From: Microglena sp. YARC
Lineage: Eukaryota; Chlorophyta; Chlorophyceae; Chlamydomonadales; Chlamydomonadaceae
Reading direction: 5' to 3'
DNA: 64,000 bases
NCBI GenBank assembly: GCA_022414725.1
Contig: CM039464.1
Span: 40,936,839-41,000,838 of the forward strand
The notes under the pieces are model-generated. The model was not told where the DNA came from and did not search any database. It saw only the letters and a program-made list of their open reading frames with translations. Positions 32,701 to 42,416 of the stretch are shown here, one piece after another. Numbering within the stretch: position 1 is the first letter of the stretch; each line of letters begins with the position of its first letter. A program made the translations under genes and the position numbers.

Positions 32701-35700
32701 CCAGACGCGTAGTGGTGGTACATGAGTGGGTGGGTAGTGGGTGGTTGTGGTGGACGTGGTGGGTAATAGTTGGGTGGAAGCTGGCCTCCAGGGTGAGGGA
32801 GGGGGAGGGCGCACCTGGCTTTCAAACATGGCGGGTGATGCTACGGAAGGGGACATATGGATACAGCACGCGGAGTGGTGGTAGAGGTAGGTGGTTGTAG
32901 GTAGACGTTTGGGCAATGGGAGGGTGGGTAGTGGGTGGTTGCAGGTGGACTGGTGGGTAATGGGTGGGTGGGTGGGTAGTGGAAGGGGAGCAGGAGCGCA
33001 CCTGGGTGTCAAACATGGCGGGTGACGCTACGGAGGGGGACATGTGGATGCCAGCACGCGGAGTGGTGGGGACTCCTGTGGGTGTCACCTGGCCGGTGCT
33101 AGTTGTAGGGCCAGCAGTAGGAGCAGCAGTTGAAGCAGTACCGTCCTCCTTGCCCGGGACGGCGGGTGCTGCAGCCCTAACCCCCAGTACCGGAGGAGGG
33201 GGGGGAGGAGGGGGCGGGAGCAGGGAGCTTGCTTTGGACAGGGGGTGGGTAACATTGACCTTTTTTTGGTCCTCCTCTTCCATCTTCAGTATCGTGTTGC
33301 CTTGTGCGATTAGCTGGGCCCTAGCGGCCACAGCTGCGGCCCTCTCCCGGTCCCTGTCCCGCTCTCTCTCTCGCTCCTTCTCCGCCTCTCCTTGTCCTTG
33401 CTTTCTTGTGACCACAGAGGCAGCGGTGCGGCTTGGTCTAGTGACTCCAAGTGGTCCAGCAGGTCTAGGTACATGTCATCCACATTCGACCAATCCATTC
33501 CACTCTCATCGTCGGGGTCCTGAGTGGGGGTGGGGGAGAGTGGTGGTGTGGTGTGGGTGGTGGTGGTGGAGTGTGAGGTGGGGTGGGTGGAGGAAGTTTT
33601 ACGGCTGGATGTGTGATTATGATGGGTGGAGGGGTAGTGGTGGTGGTGGGTAGCATTGGCTTTCTTGTGAGCCACGAAGCAGCGGTTGCGGCTTGTCTAG
33701 GGACTCAAGTGGTCCAGCAGGTCTAGGTACATGTCATCGACATTCGACCAATGCATTCCACTCTCGTCGTCAGGGTCCTGACGGGGTGTTGGAGGGTGGT
33801 GGGTAGTGGTGTTGTTGTGGTGGGTGTTGGTGGGTGGGTGGTGGAGGGGTGTGCGGTGGGGTAGAGGGTGTTTCAAGGGCTGGAGGGTGATATGAGTGGG
33901 TGGATGGGTAATGGAGTGGTGGGTAACCTTGGCTTTCTTGCGAGCCATGGAAGCTGCGGTGTGGCTTGGTCTAGGGACTCCAAATAATCCAGCAGGTCGA
34001 GGTACATGTCATTGGCATTTGACCAATCCATTCCACTCTCGTCCTAGGGGTCCTGAGCGGGGTGGGGGGGGAGAGTGGTGGTGGTGGTGGGTGTGTGGTT
34101 GTGGTGGTGGTGGGGGTGGTTGTGGTAGTTGGTGGTGGGGTGGTGGTGGTGGTGGTTGTGGGGTGGGTGACTGGAGGGTGACAGATGGGGTGGAGGGGTG
34201 TTTTAAGGGCCGGAGGGTGATATGAGTGGGTGGATGGGTAATGGTGGTGGGAGGGTAGCATTGGCCTTCTTGCGAGCCACAGTAGCTGCGGTTGCGGCTT
34301 GGTCTAGGGACTCCCAAGTGGTCCAGCAGGTCTAGGTACATGTCATCGACATTCGACCAATCCGTTCCACACTCATCCTCGGTCCTGAGTGGGATGGGTG
34401 GTGGTGGTGGGTGGGTGGTTGGTGTGGTGGGTGTGGAGGGTGTTCTGATGGCTGGAGGTGTTCTGAGGCCTGGAGGGGTGATATGAGGGTTGCGGAGGGG
34501 GGCTAGAAAGGTACGGGAGTGTTTTGAGGGCTGGTGGGGTGACATGAGTGGGTGGTTGTGGGTGGATGGTGAGGGGTGGGGTGGGACGGGTGTGATGTGG
34601 GTTGAGAGGTGTTCTGAGGGCTGGAGGGTGTTCTCAGGCCTGGGGGGTGATATGAGGGTTGGAGGGAGGCTATGAAGGGTACGAAGTGTTTTGAGGGCTG
34701 GTGGGGTGACATGAGTGGTGGTTTGGGTGGTGGGTGGTGGAGGTGTGAGGTGTAGTGAGGGGTGTTATGAGGCCTGGAGGGTGATATGAGGTTGGAGGGG
34801 GGGGCTAGGAAGGGTCATGAGTGTTTTGAGGGCTGTGGTGACATGAGTGGGTGGTTGTGGGTGGGTGGTGGAGGGTGTGAGGTGGGTGGAGGGTGTTCGA
34901 GGGCTGGAGGGGTGACATGAGTGGGTGGTTGTGGGGTGGTGGAGGGGTGTGAGGTGGGCTGGAGGGGTGATATGAGGGTTGGAAGGGGGGCTAGGAAGGG
35001 TACGGGAGCATTTTGAGGTTTGGAAGGGTGACGGCGCTCAACCAATTCATTCCACTCACCATGTACACTCTTCTCATATGAACACCCCAAAACCTCCTCC
35101 TCCTTGTGGCAGGTGGGTAGCCCACATGACCAGCCAACTGTTGTATGCTTCACAGTCCATGTGTTACACCGAACAGGCTGGAGGGACCTGCCCAACCATG
35201 AAATAGGGACGGGAAAACACCAATGAACTGGACTCAACCGATAGTTGTTACTGTTTATTATTATTACTCATAAACCTCTTTCCTTGTGGCAGGTGGCTTG
35301 CTCCCACACAACCCTCCATCAGTTGGCCCTTCCTGGCCTATCTATGTGGTCCGCGTGGAGGGTGGCTAGCTTCCACATGACTAGCCACTGTCTGTATGTT
35401 GTCACAGTCCATGGGTAGACCAAGCAGGCTAAAGGGACTTGCCCAACCATGGAAATAGGGGCTATAGGGGAAAAACACTCATGAACTGAAACCCAAACAA
35501 CGGTGTTACTGACGGGGGCCCTGATTTTGTGCTACAGTGATAATAACTAAATTCAGCCATACTCACCATGCCCATGTCCATGTCTGACTTGAGATCTTCG
35601 AAGTCATCAGGCATAATGGTCTCGTTATCAATGCACCTCAGAACCATCGCATGCCTATCATAGTGGACCTTGTGACGGGTGCTTGTTACCACACAACCAG

Positions 35701-38700
35701 CCACACTCACCATGCCCATGTCCATGTCTGACTTTAGATCTTGCAAGTCATCAGGCAGAATGGTCTCGTTATCAGTACACCTCAGAACCTTCTCAAGTCT
35801 ATCTACCTGGTCCTTGTGGTGGCTGGCTGGCTCCCACACAACCAGCCACTGTCTGTTTGTTGTGCTACAGTGATAACAATTCAATCCAGCCACACTCACC
35901 ATGTACATGTCCATATCTGACTTGAGGTCTTCCAAGTCATCAGGCAGAATGGTCTCATTATCAATACACCTCAGCACCTTCTCAAGCCTTGTGGCAGGGT
36001 GCTTCTCCACACACGACTAGCCTAACTCACCATGTCTGACTTCATAGACCCCAAGCCATCAGGCAGAAGTGCCCCCCCCCCCCCCACACCCCCCATCTAC
36101 CCGACCCCCCCACGCTGCCTGGCTAATTGTCAGCACAGTTTAGGTTACTACGATCAGTTAATAATTGGTTAAGGGAGCTCTGGAGCTGGGCTATACCCTC
36201 AGGTGCCCTTCCGAAAACTAGCCACACTCACCAATGATACATGTCCATGTCTGACTTGAGATCTTCTAAGTCATCAGGCAGAATGGTCTCATTATCAAGG
36301 CACCTCAAAACCTTCTCAAGCCTATCCACGTGGTCTTTGTGGTGCTGGCTGGCTCCACACAACCAGCCCACTGTATGCTTGTTGTGCTACAGTGATAGTT
36401 ATTAAATTCAGCCAAACTCACCATGTACATGTCCATGTCTGACTTGAGATCTTCTAAGTCATCAGGCAGAATGGTCTCATTATCAATGCACCTCAAAACC
36501 TTCTCAAGCCTATCCACGTGGTCTTTGTGGCGCGTCACCAACTCCTCGAGCTCACTCAAACGTGCAGGGGGTTTCTGCTTTTTCTTCATCATGCTGGTCA
36601 GCTCTTCCATTTCATATTCACACTCCTCCACCTGTGGGGGGTAGGGGTGGGGGTGGGGAGGTGAAGGGCTGGGGGGGTTGGCAGGGTCTAGGTTTCTACA
36701 GGGTTCTAGGCACCCCCACCAACCAAAGGTAATGCTAGCTGCTCACCTTTCAGAGGTTGCATCCACTGTGTTATTAATCCAGTCTCGGGATTCGAACAGG
36801 AGTTTTTTATATATAGCGATCGCTAGTTTTTGACCCGCTTAAGCGTAATTATTGCTATAAAAAAAGTAAACAAAAAGTTATTTTTTCTTTTTGCCCCAAA
36901 TAGCCCTAAAAAGCTACAAAAATCTATAGAAAGCACCAAAACGCTGTCCCTGGAGGAGGCTTCAAACCTAGGAGAAACCCACTTTCAGATTTGAAAAAAA
37001 ATCACTTGCTTTGAAGGATGTGTTTCTCATGCGCGGCCACAAGGGTCCTGCCCTAGATTTGCAGAGCTAGCTGTTCAACTTGAAAAAAACGATTTGTCCA
37101 GCGGAAGAAACACATGTACATTAAAAATCTGTTCACCTTTCCAGTTATGGCATCCATCGTGTTATTAATCCAGTGAAGGGGGGAGTGAGTGGTTGAGAGA
37201 GAAAATCATTTGTACCAAATAGCCGTTCACCTTGAGCATCTGCACTGCCCATTGTCTTTGCCTCTTTCAAACACACCTTGAAAAAAATGGTTTGTTCAGC
37301 GGAAAAAACACATGCATATTAGAAAGCTGTCCACCTTTCCAGTGATTGCATCCACCGTGTTATTAATTTAGTCTCATGCCTCATCCTTGGCTCGTTCTTT
37401 GGGGTCAGAGCGTGCATTTGCATTTGCACTGCCCTTAGTCTTGGCTTATTCTCACACACTTCGAAGAAAAAATATTCGCCCAGCAGAAAACACACACACA
37501 TATTAACGAGTTGTTCACCTTTTGCTCGTTCCTTGGGGTCAGATTGCGCGTTTGCATTTGCACTGCCTTTGAAGGTCGTTTTTTTTGTGCAGCCACAAGG
37601 GTCATGCCCTAGATTTGTAAATACTAGCATTGTATATGTATGCTAGCTGTTCACATTGTAAAAATAGATTCACCCAGCAGAAAAAACATACATATTAAAA
37701 AGCTGTCCACTGTGTTATTAATCCACTCCCAGGCCTCAATCTTGGCTCATTGGATTGGCGATGTGTTGTGATGTGATGGGTGGTTTTGTGTGATGTGAAA
37801 GTGATGGGTGGATAGCGACGGCCTTTCCGGTGATTGCCATCTACCCTATTTATTAATCCAGCAAAAGGGGGGAGTGAGTGGTTGAGCGATTTTTTTTTAT
37901 TGCAGATAGCCGCTCACCTTTCCAGTGATTGCTTTGACCGTGTTATTAATCCAGTTTTGTGCCTCATCCTTTGCTCGTTCCTTGGGGTCAGATCGTATGT
38001 TTGCATTTGCACTGCCCTTCGACTTGGCCTCTCTCTCACACACCTTCAAATAACGATTTGTCCAACGGAACAACACATGCATACAAAACAGCTGTTCACC
38101 TTCCCAGTGATGTTATCCACCGTGTTATTTATCCAGTCTCGTGCCTCATCCTTGGCTCGTTCCTTGGGGTCAGATCGTGCGTTTGCATTTGCACTGCCCT
38201 TCGTCTTGGCCTCTTTCTTCACACACCCTTGAAACCTTTCCATGTCCCTCTCTATTGACTTGCGCGCATCCATGAGAGGCTGCTTGTCTTTGATGTCTGC
38301 ACTGGTGATCCTGAAGGGAGTGGTCCTGGGGTGTCGGTGGTGTGGTGGGGGTGGAGTGGTCGGAGGGTAGTGTTTGTGTGATGCTGGTGCTGGTGGTGTT
38401 GGTGCTGGTGCGGACGTTGCGCGCATCCATGAGGGGCTGCTTGTCTTTGATGTCTAGCACTGGGTGATCCTGATAGGGGTGATGGGGTGTTGGTTGGTGT
38501 GGTGGGGGTGGAGTGGTGGGGTAGTGTGTTTGGTTTGCTGCTGGTGCTGCTTGCTGCTGCTGGTGGTGTGGACTTGAGCACATCCATGAGAGGCTGCTTG
38601 TCTTTGATGTCTGCACTGGTGATCCTGATAGGAACGAGGTGTTGGTGTGTGTGTGTGTGTGTGTGTGTTGTGTGTGGGGGGGGGGGGGGTACGGTGGTGG

Positions 38701-41122
38701 GGGTATGGTGTTGGTGGTTGACGGTGGTGGGTGGTGGTAATGCTGGTGGTGGTGGTGTGTGGAACATGCACGCATCCATGAGAGCTGCTTGTCCTTGATG
38801 TTTGCCTTGCTAATCCTTGATGGGGTGGTGTTGGTGTGGTGGGGGTGGAGTGTTGGTGTGTTGTGTCTGTGCAATGTGTATGTGGTGTGTGTGCGTGTGT
38901 GCTTGTGTGTGTGTGCTTGTGCTGTGTGTGTGTGTGTGTGGGGCGGTAGGATGGGTGGTGATTGGTGTGATGCTTAGTGGTGTTGGTGTCAGTGGTGGGC
39001 AAGCTAAGTGATGTAACTCACATGGCCTAGCAAACACACGCAGATATATGAGGGGCTGCTTGTCTTTGATGTTTGCACTGCTGATCCTAAGGGGGGGCGA
39101 GGTGGTGTGTGGTGGGGGTATTGCGGACTTGGGGTTTGTCGTGGTGTCGGTGCGTGTTGGTGGTGTGTTGGTCTTTGTTGATGCTCAGTGGTGGTGTTGG
39201 TGGTGTTGGTGTTGGTGGGCAAGCTAAGTGATGCGACCCACAAGGCCAAGCTATCACATGCAAATACATGAGAGGCTGCTTGTCTTTAATGTCTGCCCTG
39301 GTGATCCTGAGGAGGGACGAGGTGGTGTTGGTGATGGTAGTGGTGGTTGGGGTGTGGTGGGGGGGTATGGTGGTGGTGTTGGTGGTGATGCTGGTGGTGT
39401 GGTGGTGCAAGCTAAAGTGTTGTAACCCACACGGCCTAGCAAACACACACATATACATCAGGGGCTGCTTGTCTCTAATGTTTGCACTGCTGATCCTAAG
39501 GGGGGACGAGGTGTTACTTGGTTGTGGTATGGTGCTGCTGCTGTCTTAGTGGTAAGTGGGGGGTACGGTGGGGTGTGTGTTGGACATTTGGTGTGGTGGT
39601 GTGTGTTTAGTGATGATGTGGTGGTGTTGGTGTTGTGTGTGTGAGTGTGGTGGTGGTTGGCCGGACTGTGTGGGGAGCTAAGTGATGTTAACCAGACGCC
39701 AAGCCAACTCATGCTAAATATATGATGCGCTTGTCTTGATGTCTGCACTGCTGATCCTAAGGTGGGGACGAGGTGTTGGTGGTGTCTGTAAGATAGTGAT
39801 GGGGACCCATCCCCCTTGGGGGGAGTAATGGCCGGTGGTGTTGTGTTCGGTTTGTGTGTGTGTGTGTGTGTGGTGTTGACTGCTGCTGGTGAGTAGCTGT
39901 GTCGGTGTTGTGGAGGTGAGTCGTGGTGGATGGGGGGCCATCTAAGTGATGCAACCTACGCAAATAAAGCCAACACACACACCAACACACGCAAATAGAT
40001 GAGGTGCGGCTGCTGTCTTTGATGCTTTTGCACTGTGATCTTAACGGGGGGACAAAGGTGGTGGCATGTGGTGCGTAAGGTGTGGTGTTTGTCTGTATTG
40101 GTGCAGTGGTCGTGAGTGGGGGCAACATTATCGTCATATTCACACACCCGGCCAAGCAACACAAACAACAAAATGAGAGGCTGGTTGTTTTAGATGCCTG
40201 CACTGCTGATCCTGTATGGGGATGTTGCACTGCAAGATAAGTCACTTTGCTCACTTCCTTGCTTTATTTATTCTTTGCTTCATTGCTTTTATTACTTTTA
40301 CCTCCTATGATTTTTAAAATGGCCGGTAGACCCCCTGGATGTTTTGGAGTAAGCTTGTCTTGGTCAAACTATGTGGAGAAAGGCAATATATATCATTCAT
40401 CATACGATATCAAATGATGCAGGCGGTCTGACTAGGCTTACGTCACCATTTACAAACAATATCACATGATGTAATTTGTATGATATCATATGATATCACA
40501 CTCACCTTTGGTGAAAATCATATGATATGCAGGTCACTACAACTATGGCTTGTACATGACAGCGTAATGTAATGTAGGCAACTCACACGGACAAACAAAT
40601 ACATGCAAAAAAATAGCTCCACAATTTACGCCTCGGTGAAGACTCACAGCATCCAAATATTAAATTGTGCTGATGAAGAAGCCAGCCCATGGCCACTTAG
40701 AGCAAAACACCAGAATGAAGTGGGCACACCCCCACTACCACAAAAATCAACACCACTAAATGGCCCATCATTTTTATTTCATACCCCATCTTATTTCTAA
40801 ATCATTCAGCCTCAAACTGAGATAGAGAAGCATAACCAAGTCATCCTGTAGTCAACCTACCATGACTTGATTTGTTCCCTCAACCTCTGAAGCTTCTTAA
40901 TCTCCTTCTTCAGCTCGCCTTCCAATTTATCTCTTTGGTTTTGGTTCTCAGATCCATGCACCTACGACGATTAACTTAGTCAGCTCGATTCGCGCATGCT
41001 CGCTCGGAGGCATTCGACCACACACGTCTCACCTGTTCCAAAGATCGTCAAAAACCTCCTGCCCTTCCTGACCTTCTTTAAGGTCCGATCTATCTCTCCT
41101 TTCAATTCCGCTCTCGGCCTCT
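25996..41122 (-). CDS. NOT3: CCR4-NOT transcription complex subunit 3 (NOT3/NOT5 family), multi-exon gene
   Basis: NOT3/NOT5 is a scaffold subunit of the CCR4-NOT deadenylase complex, which shortens poly(A) tails and represses translation in the cytoplasm. Eleven exon segments on - match the family in order: the N-terminal coiled-coil domain ([71 protein letters not shown]), a low-complexity linker, and the C-terminal NOT box ([38 protein letters not shown]). Introns are GT-AG and long. Several conserved exons carry one-base indels against the family pattern, mostly in short base runs. I favour assembly error over pseudogene because splice sites and the stop are intact. The first exon boundary is not resolved. 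Confidence 0.85.
26072..26253. repeat. NOT3 last intron with GT/CA microsatellite
   Basis: The 182-bp intron runs from GTAAGT to CGTAG in the minus sense. It is almost filled by GT-rich simple repeat with GTGGTGGG and GGGTATATGG-like blocks. Confidence 0.7.
26254..26433 (-). CDS. NOT3: NOT3 NOT-box exon (RFHK, WFQRF, EYEQG region)
   Basis: The acceptor CCACAG is followed by TACTTGCTG. Segments [32 protein letters not shown] and HVYDLQTGW match the NOT-box core in order. They lie in three different frames, so two or three single bases are missing relative to a continuous frame (near GACAAGCGAACG and after TACTTTGAC), and the exon start also needs a compensating pair. The donor is GGATG then GTAAGT. 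Confidence 0.75.
26434..26686. repeat. NOT3 intron, GT-rich
   Basis: The intron lies between the NOT-box exons and is dominated by TGTTGGTG/GTGTTGG-type low-complexity sequence on +. Confidence 0.6.
26687..26765 (-). CDS. NOT3: NOT3 exon with LFYSFYF motif
   Basis: The encoded [20 protein letters not shown] aligns with the family TETLFFIFYYLEGT / DTLFFAFYFQQNT segment at the start of the NOT box. The donor is CAGCAG then GTAAGC. The acceptor is placed at GAATAG, 26766-26767, with moderate certainty; the frame is open further upstream. Confidence 0.75.
26766..26929. other. NOT3 intron segment, nothing recognised
   Basis: About 160 bp between two NOT3 exon segments with no repeat or motif of note. 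Confidence 0.4.
26930..27083 (-). CDS. NOT3: Probable NOT3 exon before the NOT box
   Basis: The minus frame reads [16 protein letters not shown], resembling the family sequence ahead of the NOT box (SERxRQYxPRxP). Boundaries are not fixed and a part-copy occurs near 27.55 kb. The position between the linker exons and the LFYSFYF exon fits. Confidence 0.5.
27084..27740. repeat. Duplicated NOT3 intron-exon block, AT-rich
   Basis: Two related blocks lie in tandem. At about 27.07-27.5 and 27.54-28.0 kb the order is a CCTTTCATTACAAAA segment, an AT-rich intron with AAAAATGAAGTGAAAG-like sequence, a CACGCCCATGA segment and a GGCGTTCAGTGTGACGG segment. The second carries the better exon copy, so the first is a degenerate duplicate. 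Confidence 0.65.
27741..28040 (-). CDS. NOT3: Probable NOT3 linker exon ([16 protein letters not shown])
   Basis: The acceptor TTGCAG is followed by a minus frame [20 protein letters not shown]. Further on, another frame reads [19 protein letters not shown] and [12 protein letters not shown]. At least one indel separates the two. The sequence is low-conservation linker; assignment rests on position, strand and the splice acceptor. Many truncated copies of its 5' end lie upstream in the gene. Confidence 0.5.
28041..29560 (-). repeat. Array of NOT3 linker-exon heads (LGKGS...) with acceptors
   Basis: About a dozen copies of a block reading, on -, a pyrimidine-rich tract, a CAG acceptor, CTGGGTAAAGGCTC, and then a variable head of the linker exon. 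Copies lie near 28.13, 28.24, 28.35, 28.47, 28.52, 28.65, 28.69, 28.79, 28.84, 29.14, 29.19, 29.35 and 29.53 kb. Most contain the exon head [14 protein letters not shown] in open frame and then diverge. All lie on the acceptor side of the exon. Confidence 0.75.
29699..29749. repeat. Poly-G tract
   Basis: A near-pure run of about 45 G on + within the NOT3 gene. The exact length is unlikely to be reliable. Confidence 0.9.
29861..30038 (+). mobile_element. tRNA-headed SINE with a LINE-like 3' tail
   Basis: The head has box A TGGCAGAGCTCG (29867) and box B GGTTTGAATCC (29898), as in tRNA-derived SINEs, with ~19 nt between them, shorter than in a tRNA. The 3' end, from about 30007 (TTAACACCAC to GGCGTTATC), matches the 3' end of the non-LTR element at 2382-2413 at about 28 of 32 positions. 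This is the classic SINE/LINE tail sharing that lets a SINE borrow the LINE reverse transcriptase. It lies antisense in a NOT3 intron. Confidence 0.6.
30085..30260 (-). repeat. Copies of NOT3 Ala-rich exon tail plus donor
   Basis: On - the tail of the exon ending at 30414 (GGTCAATGCTTGGGG through a GTGAGT donor) recurs at about 30092-30160 and, shorter, near 30234-30256. These lie on the donor side of that exon. Confidence 0.7.
30414..30640 (-). CDS. NOT3: Probable NOT3 linker exon with poly-Ala
   Basis: The minus frame reads EPALAHPQ, a run of about 12 Ala, [20 protein letters not shown] and [16 protein letters not shown], ending at a CACAA then GTGAGT donor. Plant NOT3 linkers contain a comparable [12 protein letters not shown] motif. 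The 3' boundary is clear; the acceptor, near 30630-30640, is obscured by repeats of its surroundings. Confidence 0.6.
30641..32900 (-). repeat. G-rich array of NOT3 junction copies
   Basis: On + this is G-rich with many GGGG runs. A GAGCTGGCCTCC block followed by GAGGGCGCACCTAGG recurs about 15 times (e.g. 30.63, 30.78, 31.00, 31.14, 31.35, 31.48, 31.87, 32.15, 32.34, 32.49, 32.78 kb). On - this reads as repeats of the CCCAG/GTGCGC donor that ends the exon at 33002, joined to the sequence before the Ala-rich exon. Clearer exon-tail copies (PSVASPAMF) lie at 32.65-32.70 and 32.81-32.86 kb. No other gene is visible. Confidence 0.65.
33002..33519 (-). CDS. NOT3: NOT3 exon: end of coiled-coil domain and Pro-rich linker
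   Basis: The acceptor CACTCAG is followed by [20 protein letters not shown] and LDHLESLD, matching the family DPDFEENEFLYDDLDL segment. Then come a charged [13 protein letters not shown] helix, a nine-Pro run and Thr/Ala-rich linker ending [11 protein letters not shown] at a CCCAG then GTGCGC donor. A one-base deletion near 33427 (GGTGCGG where the duplicates have GGTTGCGG) breaks the frame between LESLDQAA and [14 protein letters not shown]. Three upstream duplicates keep that base or its equivalent. Confidence 0.78.
33660..34390 (-). repeat. Three copies of the head of the NOT3 DWSNVDD exon
   Basis: At about 33.68-33.78, 33.96-34.05 and 34.27-34.39 kb the minus strand repeats the acceptor, the [15 protein letters not shown] segment and VARKKA. 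Spacers are GGTGGTGG-type simple sequence. All lie on the acceptor side of the true exon. Confidence 0.85.
34391..35060. repeat. Degenerate tandem repeat within the same NOT3 intron
   Basis: Units with GGGTGACATGAGTGGGTGG, GGAGGGTGTTCTGAGG and GGCTAGGAAGGGTACG repeat every 50-190 bp. No gene is seen; it appears to be an eroded continuation of the exon-head array. Confidence 0.6.
35061..36335 (-). repeat. Copies of the NOT3 [12 protein letters not shown] exon tail plus donor
   Basis: On - the tail of the exon ending at 36422 recurs at about 36230-36330, 35900-35995, 35713-35820 and 35570-35680, each reading most of [20 protein letters not shown] then SDMDM, with a GTGAGT donor. More eroded copies continue to about 35.1 kb. 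They differ by substitutions (T for I, G for Y, M for L), so they are not identical reads. All lie on the donor side. A poly-C tract sits near 36070-36085. Confidence 0.88.
36422..36631 (-). CDS. NOT3: NOT3 coiled-coil exon ([20 protein letters not shown])
   Basis: The exon is 210 bp, phase 0 at both ends. The acceptor CCACAG is followed by [20 protein letters not shown] and [20 protein letters not shown], ending [10 protein letters not shown] at a GTGAGT donor. It matches the family segment from DQFESEVESL through RLEGILRLLDNxxLxPDxVxxIKDDVEYY. It is an intact, unbroken frame. Confidence 0.93.
36632..37150. repeat. NOT3 intron with a repeat shared with HPAT
   Basis: The segment 36810-37010 contains GCGATCGCTAGTTTTTGACC, an A/T-rich block with CCCTAAAAAGC, CTGTCCCTGGAGGAGGC and AACCCACTTTCAGATTTGAA. 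The same order occurs at 48505-48740 in HPAT intron 1, same strand. Confidence 0.7.
37151..38085 (-). repeat. Copies of the NOT3 WINNTV exon tail
   Basis: The best copy (37925-38080) reads [20 protein letters not shown] then [12 protein letters not shown] with a donor. Broken copies at about 37.50-37.57, 37.33-37.45 and 37.15-37.25 kb keep pieces such as SDPKERAK. They lie on the donor side of the exon ending at 38100. Confidence 0.8.
38100..38310 (-). CDS. NOT3: NOT3 coiled-coil exon ([12 protein letters not shown])
   Basis: The acceptor CTTCAG is followed by [20 protein letters not shown], then [26 protein letters not shown] and [15 protein letters not shown], with a GTGAAC donor. It aligns over its full length with the NOT3 N-terminal segment (NEIKDKRQLIDNRKLIE, MERFK, TKTK, WLTNTID). 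The 211-bp exon is entered with the TG of Trp from the previous exon. Confidence 0.93.
38400..40225 (-). repeat. Array of NOT3 IKDKQPL exon heads with acceptors
   Basis: About nine copies of the acceptor and exon head (CTTAG or CTGATAG-type end, then GATCAGCAGTGCAGACATCA, then AAGACAAGCAGCC) occur near 38.45, 38.61, 38.79, 39.08, 39.29, 39.49, 39.75, 40.03 and 40.20 kb. Spacers are GT-rich with GGTGTTGG units. Most copies stop being similar after PLM. They lie on the acceptor side of the real exon. Confidence 0.85.
40379..40555. mobile_element. Palindromic AT-rich MITE-like element (copy 1)
   Basis: Contains ATGATATCATATGATATCA-type palindromes and the internal blocks TCTGACTAGGCTTACG and CACATGATGTAATTTGTATG. 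The reverse complement of 51468-51660 follows the same order with about the same length. It lies in NOT3 intron sequence. Confidence 0.65.
40861..40961 (-). CDS. NOT3: NOT3 exon ([17 protein letters not shown])
   Basis: The acceptor CGTAG is followed by [20 protein letters not shown] and [14 protein letters not shown], matching the invariant NOT3/NOT5 sequence [20 protein letters not shown]. The exon ends inside the Trp codon at a GTAGGT donor; the next exon supplies the G. Phase to the first exon is off by one, another probable missing base. Confidence 0.9.
41033..41122 (-). CDS. NOT3: NOT3 first recognisable exon ([10 protein letters not shown])
   Basis: Encodes [15 protein letters not shown]; after one missing base (AAGGTCAGG where AAGGTCCAGG is expected) it continues as [12 protein letters not shown]. 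Both halves match the NOT3 N terminus. The donor is AACAG then GTGAGA. The start Met is not found with confidence and may be in a short upstream exon. Confidence 0.75.
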
Positions 41123-41874
41123 CGACAAGGCGAGAATCGGGATGTCGCTAGAGGCTAGACTAAGACGAGTTCTACGAATCACCGGGGCGGGAAGTAGGCA
41201 GTGCCGATGCGCGCATTAACAGGGGCTAGGAGCAGTGCTTGGGATGGCTAGTTGAAAGCCTAGGCATCATACTAATAGCTCGATACTGTACCCGCTCGAC
41301 CAAAGAAAAGCATCAGCAGGTGGCACGGTCATACCCATACCGATCCACGTGTGCAGTTCACCTGTTGGTGTGTGCAGTTACTCTGTCTATCTGCCGAGGG
41401 GCAGGCTGGATCGCCCCCGAAGACAACACGCGATGCAATATCGTTACATCAACATTCCATCGCTTCTCTTACTTTTCTCCTCGCATTTTTAGTTGTATGC
41501 GCCCGGTATGCGCCCTTCAGATAGACGGGTGGCAGGCTACGGCACAAAACGCATCGAATACAGCTGTCATCATCTGTATCGGTAGTATCTGTATCTGCCT
41601 CGCTGTTCATGTTGTTAGCCCTAGCTACTTATAGTATCAGCTCAGCTTTCGCAGTCTTTGTTTGACTTTACGGACTTCCCAAACTATCGTGCCATTCTCA
41701 GCGCTCCCTGCTCCTATTGTCCCACCCATCTGCTACCGAGTTTGGTAAATGTCTCGGTGCAATACTACCAACCCCTGACCTCGAATTTGTCAGCTCGCCC
41801 GCTTGCTTGTGCATATCAGTCTACCCCTTCGTCCAATAGTGCACTATTAGTTCAAAGAGACCACACTAGCCAAC
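41123..41874. promoter_or_regulatory. Divergent intergenic region between NOT3 and HPAT
   Basis: About 750 bp separate the first recognisable NOT3 exon (-) and the HPAT start (+). It should hold both promoters and 5' UTRs. I see no clear TATA box and no repeat array; it is one of the few non-repetitive stretches. The role is inferred from gene orientation. Confidence 0.55.
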
Positions 41875-42416
41875 ATGCGCGGTTCGGCAGTGCCCAAGAG
41901 TGGCAAACGCCTTCGCCTTTTAGATCTGATGACCTACGCGCTGATAGCGATGGCGCTCATCTTTTCTATATACTGCCTCACCCGCAATGTGGGGGACGGC
42001 GATCACCACAACGCGCCCAGGGTTTTGCTAACGGACAAGAAGGAGGCCAGCCAGGCCATGGTGCTAGGACATGTACTTGTAGATGAAGTACATGTTGGTG
42101 ACTACAGCACAACGGCTGATGAGGGCGTCCTCGTAGAAGAAAGGGTAGTAGGGCACAAACTACGCTCAGGTGCCCTGCCTGACTCAGCGGACACATCCAG
42201 TAGCCGCTCCCACCTCACCACAGCGGACACCTCAGCGAATAGTTTAGATTCTTCAGCTCATACCTCAAGCCCTACGGAAGGTGGCAGTACATCAGGAGGT
42301 GTCTCCAGCGGTGGCGTCCTCGCCCTTGCACATATGCAGAACCCGCGGTTGTACCACACAATCACTTCAGCAGCTGGGTTTTCAAACCACTGGCAGGCTC
42401 GGATACATTATTTTTG
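41875..42416 (+). CDS. HPAT: HPAT exon 1: membrane anchor, stem, start of catalytic domain
   Basis: Starts MRGSAVPKSGKRLRLLDL; the basic residues before the membrane segment TYALIAMALIFSIYCL favour type II topology. A Ser/Thr/Gly-rich stem follows. The exon ends ARIHYF plus TG of Trp at a GTGAGA donor. Plant HPATs have WQCRIMYYWYKK here. The ATG is the first in this frame after the divergent promoter region. Confidence 0.88.
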
